Assembly (NCBI RefSeq): GCF_013911085.1
Contig: NZ_JACERN010000023.1
Coordinates: 62,001-126,000, forward strand
Direction of reading: 5' to 3'
DNA: 64,000 bases
From: Aquitalea aquatica
GTDB taxonomy: Bacteria; Pseudomonadota; Gammaproteobacteria; Burkholderiales; Chromobacteriaceae
Shown: positions 17,713 through 26,159 of the stretch, piece by piece
Position numbering within the stretch: the first letter of the stretch is position 1
Layout of the letters: each line of letters opens with the position of its first letter
Translations under genes and position numbers: made by a program
The notes under the pieces: model-generated
What the model was told of the DNA's origin: nothing
Seen by the model: only the letters and a program-made list of their open reading frames with translations
Databases searched by the model: none

Positions 17713-18927
17713 TTACAGAAAGCGCAGCGGATCCAGCCGCCATTTGCTGGGGGATTCGTGGCTGATGATCTTGTCGCCGCCACCAGCCCCCATACTGCGC
17801 GACAGGTCGACGATTTCCGGCGGGATATAGGTATTGCTCTTGCTGCTGAAAAACACCTTCACCTTGGGGGAGACCAGGTTATTGTCGTTTTGCTCGATCA
17901 CCACCCCCAGCCGACCGCTTTCCAGCCGAACCAGCGTGCCAATGGGGTAGATGCCGATACAGCGCATGAAGGCCTGTACCAGCACCGGATTGAAGTGGAA
18001 TTTCGACCATTCGAAAATCTTGCGCAGGGCATCGGTCGGCGCCATACCCTTGTGATAGCAGCGGTCGGAGGTCAGCGCATCGTAGACATCGACAATGGCT
18101 GCCATCTGCCCCAGCTGGGAGATTTCCTCACCCTTCAGTCCTTCGGGATAACCGCTGCCGTCATGGCGCTCGTGGTGCTGGGCCGCGACCTTGATCGCGG
18201 TATCGGAAATACCCTTGGTGGCCAGCAAAATCTGCTTGCTCTCCACCACATGGCATTTCATCACGGCGAATTCCTGTTCGGTCAGCTTGCCCGGCTTGTT
18301 GAGGATGCTGTCCGGCACTTTCATCTTGCCGATATCGTGCAGCATGCCGCCAATGCCGGCATGGTGGATCACCTCGCGGCTCATGTTCATGGCATTGCAG
18401 AAGCTGACCATCAGCGCGCCGACGCTGACCGAATGCTGGAAGGTATAGTCGTCCTTGTCCTTGATGCGGCACAGCGATAGCAGGGCTCCGCCGTTGCGCA
18501 GAATGGAGCTGGTCATCTTTTCGATGGAAGGCTCTACCATTTCCAGCTCTACCTGCTTGCCCAGCCGCACGTCCTGTAGAATGCCGCGCACAATGAGGTT
18601 GGCCTCGTTGTGAATCAGCTGGGCCCGGCCGAATTCCGCCGCCGCCTCCACCCGGCGCTCCACCGGCACTTCCCGGCTGGCCAGTTCGATGATTTCCTGT
18701 TCCAGCTTGTGCTTGACTTCGGTGACCGTGGGCGCGTGGGCGACATCCTTGCCCTTGTCGGTGTCGATATACACCTCGTGGATACCGGCATCGGCAATCT
18801 TGTGAATGGCGCTTTCATCGTTGACCAGAAAGCGCTTCAGCAAAAACGGATGCGACATCCAGTCGCAGTTCAGGTCGTGAATGTACATGCCAACCTTGAG
18901 ATCGGACACATCGATGCACTTGATCAT
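17713..18927 (-). CDS. HD-GYP domain cyclic-di-GMP phosphodiesterase
   Basis: A 404-residue cytosolic protein. N-terminal DUF3391-type region (IDVSDLKVGMYIHDLNCDWM...FLLKRFLV) precedes an HD-GYP domain from about residue 140. Metal and signature residues are intact: HDIGKMKVPDSILNKPG, then HHERHDGSGYPEGLKG. Such proteins hydrolyse c-di-GMP to GMP, favouring motility over attachment. It sits between a mechanosensitive channel and a chemoreceptor gene. The C-terminus beyond the domain (LVRLESGRLGVVIEQNDNNL) is typical of the DUF3391-HD-GYP group. Confidence 0.93.
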   Translation of the reverse strand: MIKCIDVSDLKVGMYIHDLNCDWMSHPFLLKRFLVNDESAIHKIADAGIHEVYIDTDKGKDVAHAPTVTEVKHKLEQEIIELASREVPVERRVEAAAEFGRAQLIHNEANLIVRGILQDVRLGKQVELEMVEPSIEKMTSSILRNGGALLSLCRIKDKDDYTFQHSVSVGALMVSFCNAMNMSREVIHHAGIGGMLHDIGKMKVPDSILNKPGKLTEQEFAVMKCHVVESKQILLATKGISDTAIKVAAQHHERHDGSGYPEGLKGEEISQLGQMAAIVDVYDALTSDRCYHKGMAPTDALRKIFEWSKFHFNPVLVQAFMRCIGIYPIGTLVRLESGRLGVVIEQNDNNLVSPKVKVFFSSKSNTYIPPEIVDLSRSMGAGGGDKIISHESPSKWRLDPLRFL

Positions 18928-19106
18928 TGCTTGTGCTCTAACTTGATGGCTGCAAAAGGCGCGGCACTGGTCTTGTGATAAAAAGTAAAACAGTTACCGA
19001 TATTGTAAATTATCTGCAGCAAAAGGGGAGTCAGCTGCGTCGGTAGCCGGCACACTTTGTGATATGGTGGCCGCCCCTGGTTGCCAGTCGCGGTAGAAAG
19101 CCGATC

Positions 19107-19367
19107 ATGGATTGTCGTCTGCATTGCGCTGCCTGTTGCATCGCACCCTCCATTTCCTCCCCCATCCCGGGCATGCCGCAGGGCAAGCCGGCCGGGGTGC
19201 GCTGCATTCAGCTCAGCGCTGACAATCTGTGCCTGCTGTTTGGCCGACCCGAGAGGCCAGCGGTGTGTTCCGGCCTTCAGCCTTCTGCTGAAATGTGCGG
19301 TGAAAGCAACAGTCATGCGCTGGCCTGGCTGGCCTTGCTGGAAGAAAAAACTGCCCCTGAAGCCTGA
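19107..19367 (+). CDS. YeiW-like YkgJ family cysteine-cluster protein
   Basis: An 86-residue protein closely resembling E. coli Yei[37 protein letters not shown] and [13 protein letters not shown]. The cysteines likely bind metal. Function unknown. The chosen ATG gives the conserved MDCR start; the ribosome binding site is weak (AGAAAG). Second YkgJ-type protein in this window; the first is larger. Confidence 0.88.
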   Translation: MDCRLHCAACCIAPSISSPIPGMPQGKPAGVRCIQLSADNLCLLFGRPERPAVCSGLQPSAEMCGESNSHALAWLALLEEKTAPEA

Positions 19368-19482
19368 TCTGTCATGAGTCAATGCCAATGGCATTGCATT
19401 ATTTTTCGATCTGAAGGTTTGTCTCGCATCATGTTTTGTGCTCACGCCCCTCGCATGTCACTGAGGGTATACCCCAATATGT

Positions 19483-19510
19483 TAAAGAGTTTGTAGTGAA
19501 ATGCCGAATA
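19483..19510 (+). promoter_or_regulatory. Sigma-28 (FliA) promoter for the chemoreceptor
   Basis: TAAAG, then exactly 15 bases, then GCCGAATA, one base from the flagellar sigma consensus TAAA-N15-GCCGATAA. It lies 44 bases before the chemoreceptor ATG. Confidence 0.7.
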
Positions 19511-19553
19511 TTAGGCTAACAGTTAAAAAAGCAGCTTATCGGGGGATAACAGT

Positions 19554-21629
19554 ATGGCGACAGCAAAATGGGGCCACTTGAGTACGCGCATCATCGTGGT
19601 GGCGGCGGCAGCGATTGCTGTCGGCTTTGCCGTGATGATCAGTCTGATTGCCTGGCAGAGCTACTCTGCCGCAGTTGATGTGGGTTACAAGCTGGCGTCC
19701 GAACAGGCCAGCAGTTATGCCAAAGACGCTGAAAGCGATTTCGAAAAGGGCTTCACCCTGCCGCGCCATCTGGCGGATGCCATCCTCGGTATCAAGCGTG
19801 TTGCGCCGCTGGACCGCAAGCTGGCGGACAACATGATCCAGCAGATGCTGGACGATGCACCGCAATCGGTTGGTCTGTGGATGCTGTGGGAGCCCAATGC
19901 CTTCGATGGCAATGACAATGGATTCCGCATGGACTGGCCACGGCATGATCCGACTGGCCGCTACCAGCCTTACATCACCAAAAATGCCCAGGGCAAGGCA
20001 CAGATGGATGTGATGATGTCGGCTGACCGGGTGAAGGAATTCCCCAAGTTCAAGGATCATCCGGAAAGTTATCAGCCCGATTATGAAAAATCCGGCTGGG
20101 GCGATTTCTACTACGTGCCCAAGCAGCGTGGCCGCGACACGATTACCGAGCCTTACCCTTACGAAGTGCAGGGCAAGATGATTCTGGAAAGCTCGCTGGC
20201 GGTGGTGATGAAGGATGCCGCCGGCAAGATGCTGGGGGTATCGGCTACCGATGTGGCGCTGGACCAGCTGCAAAAACGCTTCGGTGCCATCCATCTGTAT
20301 GAAACCGGCTTTATCCGTATGGTGTCCGAAGGTGGCCTGTATGTGGTGACGGCCAAGCCGGAACTGTTGGGCAAGCCGGTGCCCAAGGATGACGCGCTGT
20401 CCGGGCATCTGGAGCAAATCAAGAAAGGTGAAGACTTCGTCTATGAAGACAGCGGTTTCACCCATTTCTTCCATCCGGTGAAAGTGGGTAATACCGGCCA
20501 GTTCTGGGCGCTGGGCGTGTCCATTCCTACCGCTGCGATTACTGCCGACGCCAGAAAACAGTGCCTGACTGCCATCCTGATTGGCGTAGTGGCACTAGTG
20601 GTGATTCTGCTGGTACTGACTGCCGTGGTACGTGCGCTGACCCGCCCGCTCAACCAGTTGGCCGACACCATGGACCAACTTGCTTCTGGCCGTGGCGACC
20701 TGACGGTGCGTATGCAAATTACCAATCGCGATGAAATCGGCCGTACTGCGGATGCATTCAATCGCTTTATCGGCAGTCTGCGTGACATGTTTGTCGAGGT
20801 ACGCCAGCAAAGCCACGAGGTGAGTGTCGCCGCCGCCAGTCTGGCCGACTCTGCCAGCCAGGTGCAGCAGGCTTCGGCCAGCCAGTCTGATGCGGCCAGC
20901 GCCACGGCTGCCGGGGTGGAACAGGTGACGGTGAGCGTGCACCACATTGCCGATACCGCACAGGAGGCCGAAATCACCGCCCGTGAAACCGGCGAGCTGA
21001 CCGAGCAGAGCGTAGCCACGGTTAACCGTATCACCGCAGAAATCCAGCGCATGACCAGCAGCATGCAGGCGCTGGCCGAGCGGATGAACGGCCTGGGCGA
21101 GCGCTCGGAAGAAGTCAGCACCATTGTGCGGGTGATCAAGGACATTGCCGACCAGACCAATCTGCTGGCGCTGAATGCCGCCATTGAGGCGGCCCGTGCC
21201 GGTGAAATGGGCCGTGGTTTTGCCGTGGTGGCCGACGAAGTACGCAATCTGGCAGGGCGTACCGCCGAGGCGACGGTGCAGATTACCCGCATCGTCAATG
21301 CCATTGGCAGTGAAACCCGCGAGGCGGTGGACGACGTGAAAAACAGCCGCGAGCAGGTAACACTGAGCGTGGCGGTGGCCGATGAAGCCAATGAGGCGAT
21401 GAATACCGTGCTGGGCCGCAGCCAGGGCCTGGTGGCCAGTATTGTCGACATTGCCGCCTCCACCCGTGAACAGTCCGCGGCCAGCCAGGAAATCGCCCAG
21501 AACGTGGAGCGCATCAGCTCCATGGCGCAGAGCAATAGCCATGTGGTGCGGCAGGTGTCGGATTCGGTGGCGCAGCTGCGCGAACTGTCGGCCAATCTGG
21601 AAAGCCTGGTCAGCAATTTCAAGCTGTAA
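19554..21629 (+). CDS. Methyl-accepting chemotaxis protein (dCache-type sensor)
   Basis: A 691-residue chemoreceptor. TM1 ([20 protein letters not shown]) is followed by a periplasmic region of about 300 residues with dCache features ([46 protein letters not shown]), TM2 ([20 protein letters not shown]), HAMP ([20 protein letters not shown]) and the signalling coiled coil with tip [20 protein letters not shown]. No CheR pentapeptide at the C-terminus. GGGGGATAACAGT before the ATG and an upstream sigma-28 promoter place it in the flagellar regulon. Ligand unknown; dCache domains often bind amino acids or organic acids. Confidence 0.94.
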   Translation: MATAKWGHLSTRIIVVAAAAIAVGFAVMISLIAWQSYSAAVDVGYKLASEQASSYAKDAESDFEKGFTLPRHLADAILGIKRVAPLDRKLADNMIQQMLDDAPQSVGLWMLWEPNAFDGNDNGFRMDWPRHDPTGRYQPYITKNAQGKAQMDVMMSADRVKEFPKFKDHPESYQPDYEKSGWGDFYYVPKQRGRDTITEPYPYEVQGKMILESSLAVVMKDAAGKMLGVSATDVALDQLQKRFGAIHLYETGFIRMVSEGGLYVVTAKPELLGKPVPKDDALSGHLEQIKKGEDFVYEDSGFTHFFHPVKVGNTGQFWALGVSIPTAAITADARKQCLTAILIGVVALVVILLVLTAVVRALTRPLNQLADTMDQLASGRGDLTVRMQITNRDEIGRTADAFNRFIGSLRDMFVEVRQQSHEVSVAAASLADSASQVQQASASQSDAASATAAGVEQVTVSVHHIADTAQEAEITARETGELTEQSVATVNRITAEIQRMTSSMQALAERMNGLGERSEEVSTIVRVIKDIADQTNLLALNAAIEAARAGEMGRGFAVVADEVRNLAGRTAEATVQITRIVNAIGSETREAVDDVKNSREQVTLSVAVADEANEAMNTVLGRSQGLVASIVDIAASTREQSAASQEIAQNVERISSMAQSNSHVVRQVSDSVAQLRELSANLESLVSNFKL

Positions 21630-21652
21630 ACCCGGCTGCTCGGCACAAGATC

Positions 21653-21677
21653 ACGCCACCCTGCGGGGTGGCGTTTT
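21653..21677 (+). terminator. Terminator after the dCache chemoreceptor
   Basis: Stem ACGCCACCC / GGGTGGCGT with a short loop and TTTTG. Confidence 0.85.
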
Positions 21678-21732
21678 GCTGTCTGGCTGCTGCAGAATGG
21701 CTGCCATGTCACCGGCATTGCGAGGAGCTGCC

Positions 21733-22338
21733 ATGTTGTGGTCTGCCTTTTTACCCGCTGCGCTATTGCTGGTGATGACGCCTGGAGCCGGCACGCTGTG
21801 TGTATGGCGTGCCTTTCTGCGCGGTGGCTGGCGTGCTGCTGGTCTGGCCCTGGCGGGTTTGCTGCTGGGCGACATGCTGCTGATCCTGTTGTCGGCCCTG
21901 GGTGTCGCCGCTTTGCTGGCGGCCAATCCGCTGCTATTTGCCGTGTTGCGCTGGGGTGGTGCCGGCTATCTGATCTACTTGGGCGGCCAGTGCTGGCGTC
22001 ATGCGGCACTACCGCCGGTACCGGATAGCACGGCCAGCCCGTGGCAACTGTACTCCGCCTGCTTGCTGACCCTGGGTAATCCCAAGGCCATCGTGTTCTT
22101 CATGGCCTTCTTCCCGCAGTTTCTGCAGGCCGGGCAGGACCCTCTACCGGGCTTTTTGCAACTGGGCGTGGTGTTCTGTCTGCTGAACCTGAGTTATCTG
22201 ATTGCCTTGCTGTGGCTGGGAAGCCGGCTTTGCGCTGCCGGCTCCATGTCACTGCTGGCGGTATGGGGGCAGCGGGCCAGCGGCTTGATGATGATAGGAC
22301 TGGGATTGCGCTGCTTATGGCAGCGCCAGCCGGCCTGA
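21733..22338 (+). CDS. LysE family amino-acid exporter
   Basis: A 201-residue inner-membrane protein of the LysE/RhtB fold with about six hydrophobic helices. The N-terminal PGAGTLCVWRAFLRGGWRAA corresponds to the family's PGP(N/A) loop, followed by GLLLGDMLLILLSALGVAAL and LTLGNPKAIVFFMAFFPQF, the family signature. Likely exports amino acids or homoserine-type compounds; substrate not predictable. AGGAG eight bases before ATG 21733 sets the start; the frame is open far upstream inside the chemoreceptor gene but that is a shadow. Confidence 0.9.
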   Translation: MLWSAFLPAALLLVMTPGAGTLCVWRAFLRGGWRAAGLALAGLLLGDMLLILLSALGVAALLAANPLLFAVLRWGGAGYLIYLGGQCWRHAALPPVPDSTASPWQLYSACLLTLGNPKAIVFFMAFFPQFLQAGQDPLPGFLQLGVVFCLLNLSYLIALLWLGSRLCAAGSMSLLAVWGQRASGLMMIGLGLRCLWQRQPA

Positions 22339-22395
22339 GTGTGTCGCGGCCTTGCCGTATTGGTGTCATGGAATTTGCAAAATGCGACACTGCTC

Positions 22396-22424
22396 TTATC
22401 AAGCGGGTGGTTTGGCATTAGAAT
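22396..22424 (+). promoter_or_regulatory. Probable promoter of the pyrBI leader
   Basis: TAGAAT at 22419-22424 with TTATCA 17 bases upstream. The -35 is weak. Transcription would start about 10 bases before the leader peptide's ribosome binding site, a sensible layout. Confidence 0.4.
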
Positions 22425-22450
22425 CTCGGGGTTTGTTCGGAGGAGCCGTC

Positions 22451-22570
22451 TTGTCGCCATTTGCAGCTGTTGTCATTAGCGTCCGCACCACCTGTCACGG
22501 TGGCGTTGTGTCGTTGCTGCCAGGCCGGACTGTTCCCGAACCCCGGAAATTCCAGAAAAAAAGCTCCTGA
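22451..22570 (+). CDS. pyrBI leader peptide (candidate)
   Basis: A 39-codon frame starting with TTG five bases after a strong GGAGGAG, encoding a peptide that ends [15 protein letters not shown]. Its TGA stop (22568-22570) lies inside the left arm of the terminator hairpin before pyrB. This is the geometry of E. coli pyrL, where a ribosome following closely behind RNA polymerase disrupts the attenuator when UTP is low. The peptide sequence itself is not similar to PyrL as far as I can see. The match is positional; translation is inferred. Confidence 0.6.
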   Translation: MSPFAAVVISVRTTCHGGVVSLLPGRTVPEPRKFQKKSS

Positions 22571-22591
22571 TTGCTCAGGGGCTTTTTTTTT
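22555..22591 (+). terminator. Attenuator before pyrB
   Basis: Stem AAAAAAGCTCCTGA / TCAGGGGCTTTTTT (14 bp with one G-T pair), loop TTGC, and a run of nine T. It ends about 40 bases before pyrB, so most transcripts would stop here unless antiterminated. Confidence 0.85.
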
Positions 22592-22631
22592 ATGGGCAAA
22601 AATAATTCGCAGAATGCAAGGACCCCCCATC

Positions 22632-23552
22632 ATGGCAAACCCGCTCTATCGGAAACACATCATTTCCATCCCCGATTTTTCGCGCGAGGAGCTAGAGCTC
22701 GTCGTGGAAACGGCGGGCAAGCTCAAACGCACGCCGCGCAATGACCTGTTGCAAGGCAAGCTGGTGGGGAGCTGTTTCTTTGAACCGTCCACCCGTACCC
22801 GCCTGTCGTTCGAGACCGCGGTACAGCGGCTGGGCGGCGACATCATCGGCTTTGCCGATGGTGGCAATACCAGCGCCAAGAAGGGTGAAACCCTGGCTGA
22901 CTCGATCAAGATCATCAGCTCTTACACCGATGCCGTGGTGATGCGTCACCCCAAGGAAGGCGCGGCGCGGCTGGCCAGCGAGTTCTCCAGCGTACCGGTG
23001 ATCAACGGCGGTGACGGTTCCAACCAGCATCCCACCCAGACCTTGCTCGACCTGTTCACCATCCGTGAAACCCAGGGCACGCTGGAAAACCTCACCATCG
23101 CTTTTGTCGGCGACCTGAAATACGGCCGCACCGTGCATTCGCTGACCCAGGCGCTGTCGCTATTTGGCGCGCGCTTCTACTTTGTCGCCCCCGAGCAGCT
23201 GGCCATGCCGGACTATATCTGCGAAGAGCTGGACGAAAAGGGCATTGAGTACACCATTGTCGACAGCCTGGACGATGTGATCCCGCTGATCGACATCATG
23301 TACATGACCCGCGTGCAGCGTGAGCGTTTTGACGAAACCGAGTTCAAGAAAATCCAGGGCCAGTTCGTGTTGCGCGCCGACATGCTCAAGACCGCCCGTA
23401 CCAATCTGAAGGTGCTGCACCCGCTGCCACGGGTGGATGAAATCACCGTGGATGTGGATGCCACTCCGCATGCCTACTATTTCGAGCAGGCCAAGAACGG
23501 TGTGTATGCCCGTCAGGCGCTGTTGTCGCTGGTACTGAACGAAACCGTATAA
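22632..23552 (+). CDS. pyrB: Aspartate carbamoyltransferase, catalytic chain
   Basis: First committed step of pyrimidine synthesis: carbamoyl phosphate plus aspartate to carbamoyl aspartate. The 306-residue chain has the carbamoyl phosphate motif [32 protein letters not shown] and HPLPRVDEI, all intact. The E. coli-like length and the adjacent regulatory chain point to the allosteric class B enzyme (c6r6). The open frame continues upstream through the attenuator; ATG 22632 gives the conserved [13 protein letters not shown] start. Confidence 0.97.
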   Translation: MANPLYRKHIISIPDFSREELELVVETAGKLKRTPRNDLLQGKLVGSCFFEPSTRTRLSFETAVQRLGGDIIGFADGGNTSAKKGETLADSIKIISSYTDAVVMRHPKEGAARLASEFSSVPVINGGDGSNQHPTQTLLDLFTIRETQGTLENLTIAFVGDLKYGRTVHSLTQALSLFGARFYFVAPEQLAMPDYICEELDEKGIEYTIVDSLDDVIPLIDIMYMTRVQRERFDETEFKKIQGQFVLRADMLKTARTNLKVLHPLPRVDEITVDVDATPHAYYFEQAKNGVYARQALLSLVLNETV

Positions 23553-23570
23553 ATCAGGGAAGGAAACATC

Positions 23571-24029
23571 ATGCAATACACCCGTACCGTTGAAGCCCTG
23601 AAACAAGGCACCGTCATCGACCACATCCCGGCAGGTCAGGGCGTGAATATTCTGCGTCTGTTCAAGCTGGCGGAAACCGGCGAACGCATTACCGTGGGGC
23701 TGAACCTGTCGTCCCGCCACATGGGCGCCAAGGACATCATCAAGGTGGAAAACGTTGCCCTGACTGAAGAGCAGGCTAACGAGCTGGCGCTGTTCGCCCC
23801 CAAGGCCACGGTCAATGTCATCGATAATTTCGAAGTGGTGAAGAAGCACAAGCTGGAGCTGCCGGAAAGCATCGAAGGCATTTTCGCCTGCCCCAACTCC
23901 AATTGCATCTCGCATGCCGAGCCGGTGAAGAGCCATTTCTTCGTCAAGGCACAGGCCAAAGACATCAAAATGAAATGCAAGTATTGCGAAAAGGTGTTCA
24001 GTAAGGATATTGTTGCAGTCGTGCGCTAA
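23571..24029 (+). CDS. pyrI: Aspartate carbamoyltransferase, regulatory chain
   Basis: A 152-residue regulatory subunit that binds CTP/ATP and gives allosteric control to PyrB. Nucleotide-binding N-terminal domain ([19 protein letters not shown]) and the C-terminal zinc domain with four cysteines, CPNSNC and CKYC, are present. It starts 18 bases after pyrB with GAAGGAAA as ribosome binding site and is cotranscribed with it. Confidence 0.97.
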   Translation: MQYTRTVEALKQGTVIDHIPAGQGVNILRLFKLAETGERITVGLNLSSRHMGAKDIIKVENVALTEEQANELALFAPKATVNVIDNFEVVKKHKLELPESIEGIFACPNSNCISHAEPVKSHFFVKAQAKDIKMKCKYCEKVFSKDIVAVVR

Positions 24030-24100
24030 GTCGTACAGAGGAAGAGAATAGAGAACTTCAAGAACGGACGCTGTTTCAACAGCGCAGCAGCTAGAACAGA

Positions 24101-24129
24101 AAACGCCGCAGGCAACTGCGGCGTTTTTC
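24101..24129 (+). terminator. Terminator after pyrI
   Basis: Stem AACGCCGCA / TGCGGCGTT with a 6-base loop and a long T-rich tail (TTTTTCTTTTT). Confidence 0.9.
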
Positions 24130-24153
24130 TTTTTCATCAATGCCCTGGGTGAA

Positions 24154-24666
24154 TCACACCGGGCCGTCGCTCTGACCGCTGATGAATTTCTGCATGTAGA
24201 CCAGGTCCAGCCAGCGGCCAAACTTGAAGCCCACTTGCGGCAGCACGCCCACCTTGATGAAGCCCAGTTTTTCATGGAAGCGGATGGAGCCTTCGTTGGC
24301 CGCGTCCACCGCGCCCAGCATGGTGTGCTTGCCCAGTGCCTCGGCACGCGGGAATAGCGCACTGACCAGCGCGCTGCCTATGCCCTTGCCACGTGCGGTC
24401 GGTGCCAGGTGCACACTGTGCTCCACGGTAAAGCGGAAGCCGGGGCGCGGGCGGAAATCGCCGAAGCTGGAAAAGCCCAGAATTTCGCCCTGGTCTTCGG
24501 CCACCAGCACCGGGTAGCCGGCGGCCAGCCGGTCCTGGAACCAGATGGCAAATTCGCCCGGGTTGAGCGGATCGTCGTTGTAGATGGCGGTGGAGGTGGC
24601 GATCACCTCGTTGTAGATATCCAGAATGACAGCCAGGTCTTCCAGCTTGGCATCACGTATCTGCAT
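24154..24666 (-). CDS. GNAT acetyltransferase, phosphinothricin acetyltransferase-like
   Basis: A 170-residue acetyltransferase with the PAT/YncA layout: MQIRDAKLEDLAVILDIYNE, EHSVHLAPTARGKGIGSALV (acetyl-CoA loop), LGAVDAANEGSIRFHEKLGF and GFKFGRWLDLVYMQ. Relatives acetylate methionine sulfone/sulfoximine or phosphinothricin. ATG 24666 is preferred over 24681 because ACAGGAGAAAAC precedes it. Confidence 0.9.
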   Translation of the reverse strand: MQIRDAKLEDLAVILDIYNEVIATSTAIYNDDPLNPGEFAIWFQDRLAAGYPVLVAEDQGEILGFSSFGDFRPRPGFRFTVEHSVHLAPTARGKGIGSALVSALFPRAEALGKHTMLGAVDAANEGSIRFHEKLGFIKVGVLPQVGFKFGRWLDLVYMQKFISGQSDGPV

Positions 24667-24735
24667 GTTTTCTCCTGTCATGAGCTAGTCCGGCGCGTCG
24701 CTGTCGCGCGCGCCAGTGCGGATCGATGTGTCCGC

Positions 24736-25632
24736 TCAGCCGGCTTTGCCGGCGGGTTCGGTTTTCTTGCGCGGGCTGCGTTTCTTGCGTGGCGTTACTG
24801 CTGGCGGCGGATTTTCCGGCTGGGCGTGCACGATGGCTGTGGCTGCAGCGGCCGGGGCCGGTTCGGCCGCCTCGCCATCCTTGATACGGATTTCGCTGTG
24901 CAGCTTGGAGCCGTTGCGCTGCTCCTGCACGCTGAGAAAGTCCAGCTTCTTCACCATTTGCGACAGGCGCGAGTGGCCGTAATTGCGCGGGTCGAAGGAG
25001 GGGTCATTCTTGGCAATATAGGAGCCGACAGCAGATAGTTCGGCCCAGCCGCTTTCCCGTGCCACCGCGTCGATGGCCGAGGTGAACATGGCCTGCAGCG
25101 GGTGGATTTCCTTGGCCACCACCGGCTTGCTCTTGCTCTGGCGCGTGGTGCGCGCCTTCGGCTTGTCGCTGATGATTGTGGTTTCCTGCGTTTTTTCCGG
25201 GCGCAGGATTTCGGTAAACACAAACTTGTCGCAGGCGGCAATGAAGGGGCGCGGGGTCTTGGATTTTTCCCCGATGCCGATCACCGTCAGGCCGCCCTCA
25301 CGCAGGCGGGTGGCCAGCCGAGTGAAGTCGCTGTCGGATGAGACCAGGCAGAAGCCATCGAAATTGCCGGTGTACAGCAGGTCCATGGCGTCGATGATCA
25401 GTGCCGAGTCGGTGGAGTTCTTGCCGCTGGTGTAGGCAAACTGCTGGATGGGGTGGATGGCGTGCTTGTGCAATACCTCTTTCCAGCTCTTGAGCTGAGT
25501 GGTGGTCCAGTCGCCATAGGCGCGCTTGACGATGGCTGTGCCGTATTTGGCTACCTCGGCCAGCAGTTCGGCGGTGAGGCTGGCCTGGGCGTTGTCGGCA
25601 TCGATCAGGACGGCAAGTTTGCGGTTTTCCAT
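24736..25632 (-). CDS. NYN domain protein with C-terminal LOTUS/OST-HTH domain
   Basis: A 298-residue protein. N-terminal NYN (PIN-like nuclease) domain: LAVLIDADNAQASLTAELLA, STDSALIIDAMDLLYTGNFD and LVSSDSDFTRLATRLREGG carry the acidic residues expected for metal-dependent RNA cleavage. After a basic linker, HPLQAMFTSAIDAVARESG, IAKNDPSFDPRNYGHSRLS and MVKKLDF form an OST-HTH/LOTUS RNA-binding domain. The C-terminus is Lys/Arg-rich (TPRKKRSPRKKTEP). Probably an RNA-processing or RNA-decay enzyme; no bacterial substrate is established. Confidence 0.9.
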   Translation of the reverse strand: MENRKLAVLIDADNAQASLTAELLAEVAKYGTAIVKRAYGDWTTTQLKSWKEVLHKHAIHPIQQFAYTSGKNSTDSALIIDAMDLLYTGNFDGFCLVSSDSDFTRLATRLREGGLTVIGIGEKSKTPRPFIAACDKFVFTEILRPEKTQETTIISDKPKARTTRQSKSKPVVAKEIHPLQAMFTSAIDAVARESGWAELSAVGSYIAKNDPSFDPRNYGHSRLSQMVKKLDFLSVQEQRNGSKLHSEIRIKDGEAAEPAPAAAATAIVHAQPENPPPAVTPRKKRSPRKKTEPAGKAG

Positions 25633-25792
25633 GCTGCAGCTTCCAGTGGAGGGATGCGGCCATGCTAAGCCGCAGCCGTGCTGCCGTCAAAAGCAGCAAG
25701 GGGTTTGATCGCAATGTGATGATGCATTGCACAAGGCTGGCACGGGGATTGCTCTGAATAAAGTGGCATATCGCCCAACAGGAGGTTACGCC

Positions 25793-26032
25793 ATGCCCTT
25801 CTTCTCAAGCCCGCGCAAGCATACCCCGGCTGTGCAGAAAACCAGTGAAATCGTGATGTTCAACTATCGTCGCCCGGTGCGTGCCCGTCAGGTGGCGCTT
25901 GGCAGCAGTGGCCGGCTGTGGCTGGTGGAAACCCTGGATGCGGTACACGGCATCTGGGTGTGGCAGGACGAGTACAACGGTGTCGACCAGGCACTGGACG
26001 AGGCGCGTCGCCTCAGCCTGATGCTGTCGTGA
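25793..26032 (+). CDS. Small hypothetical protein
   Basis: A 79-residue protein (MPFFSSPRKHTPAVQKTSE... VWQDEYNGVDQALDEARRLS) with a strong AGGAGG ribosome binding site eight bases before the ATG and its own terminator, so it is very likely expressed. No signal peptide or membrane segment. Not recognised as any known family. Confidence 0.7.
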   Translation: MPFFSSPRKHTPAVQKTSEIVMFNYRRPVRARQVALGSSGRLWLVETLDAVHGIWVWQDEYNGVDQALDEARRLSLMLS

Positions 26033-26060
26033 CAGGCTACGCCTTGAAACGGTGCGTTTT

Positions 26061-26083
26061 TTCCCCGAAAGCGGGATTTTTTG
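26061..26083 (+). terminator. Terminator after the small hypothetical gene
   Basis: Short stem CCCG / CGGG with AAAG tetraloop, followed by ATTTTTTG. Confidence 0.6.
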
Positions 26084-26086
26084 ATC

Positions 26087-26118
26087 AAAAAAAGGGCGCG
26101 GATGACATCATCCGCGCC
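26087..26118 (-). terminator. Terminator after the indolepyruvate oxidoreductase gene
   Basis: On the minus strand, stem GGCGCGGATGA / TCATCCGCGCC followed by CTTTTTTTG. Confidence 0.88.
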
Positions 26119-26159
26119 TGAACCACCCTCTCTTTACTGCTACAACACTCACAAAACCA

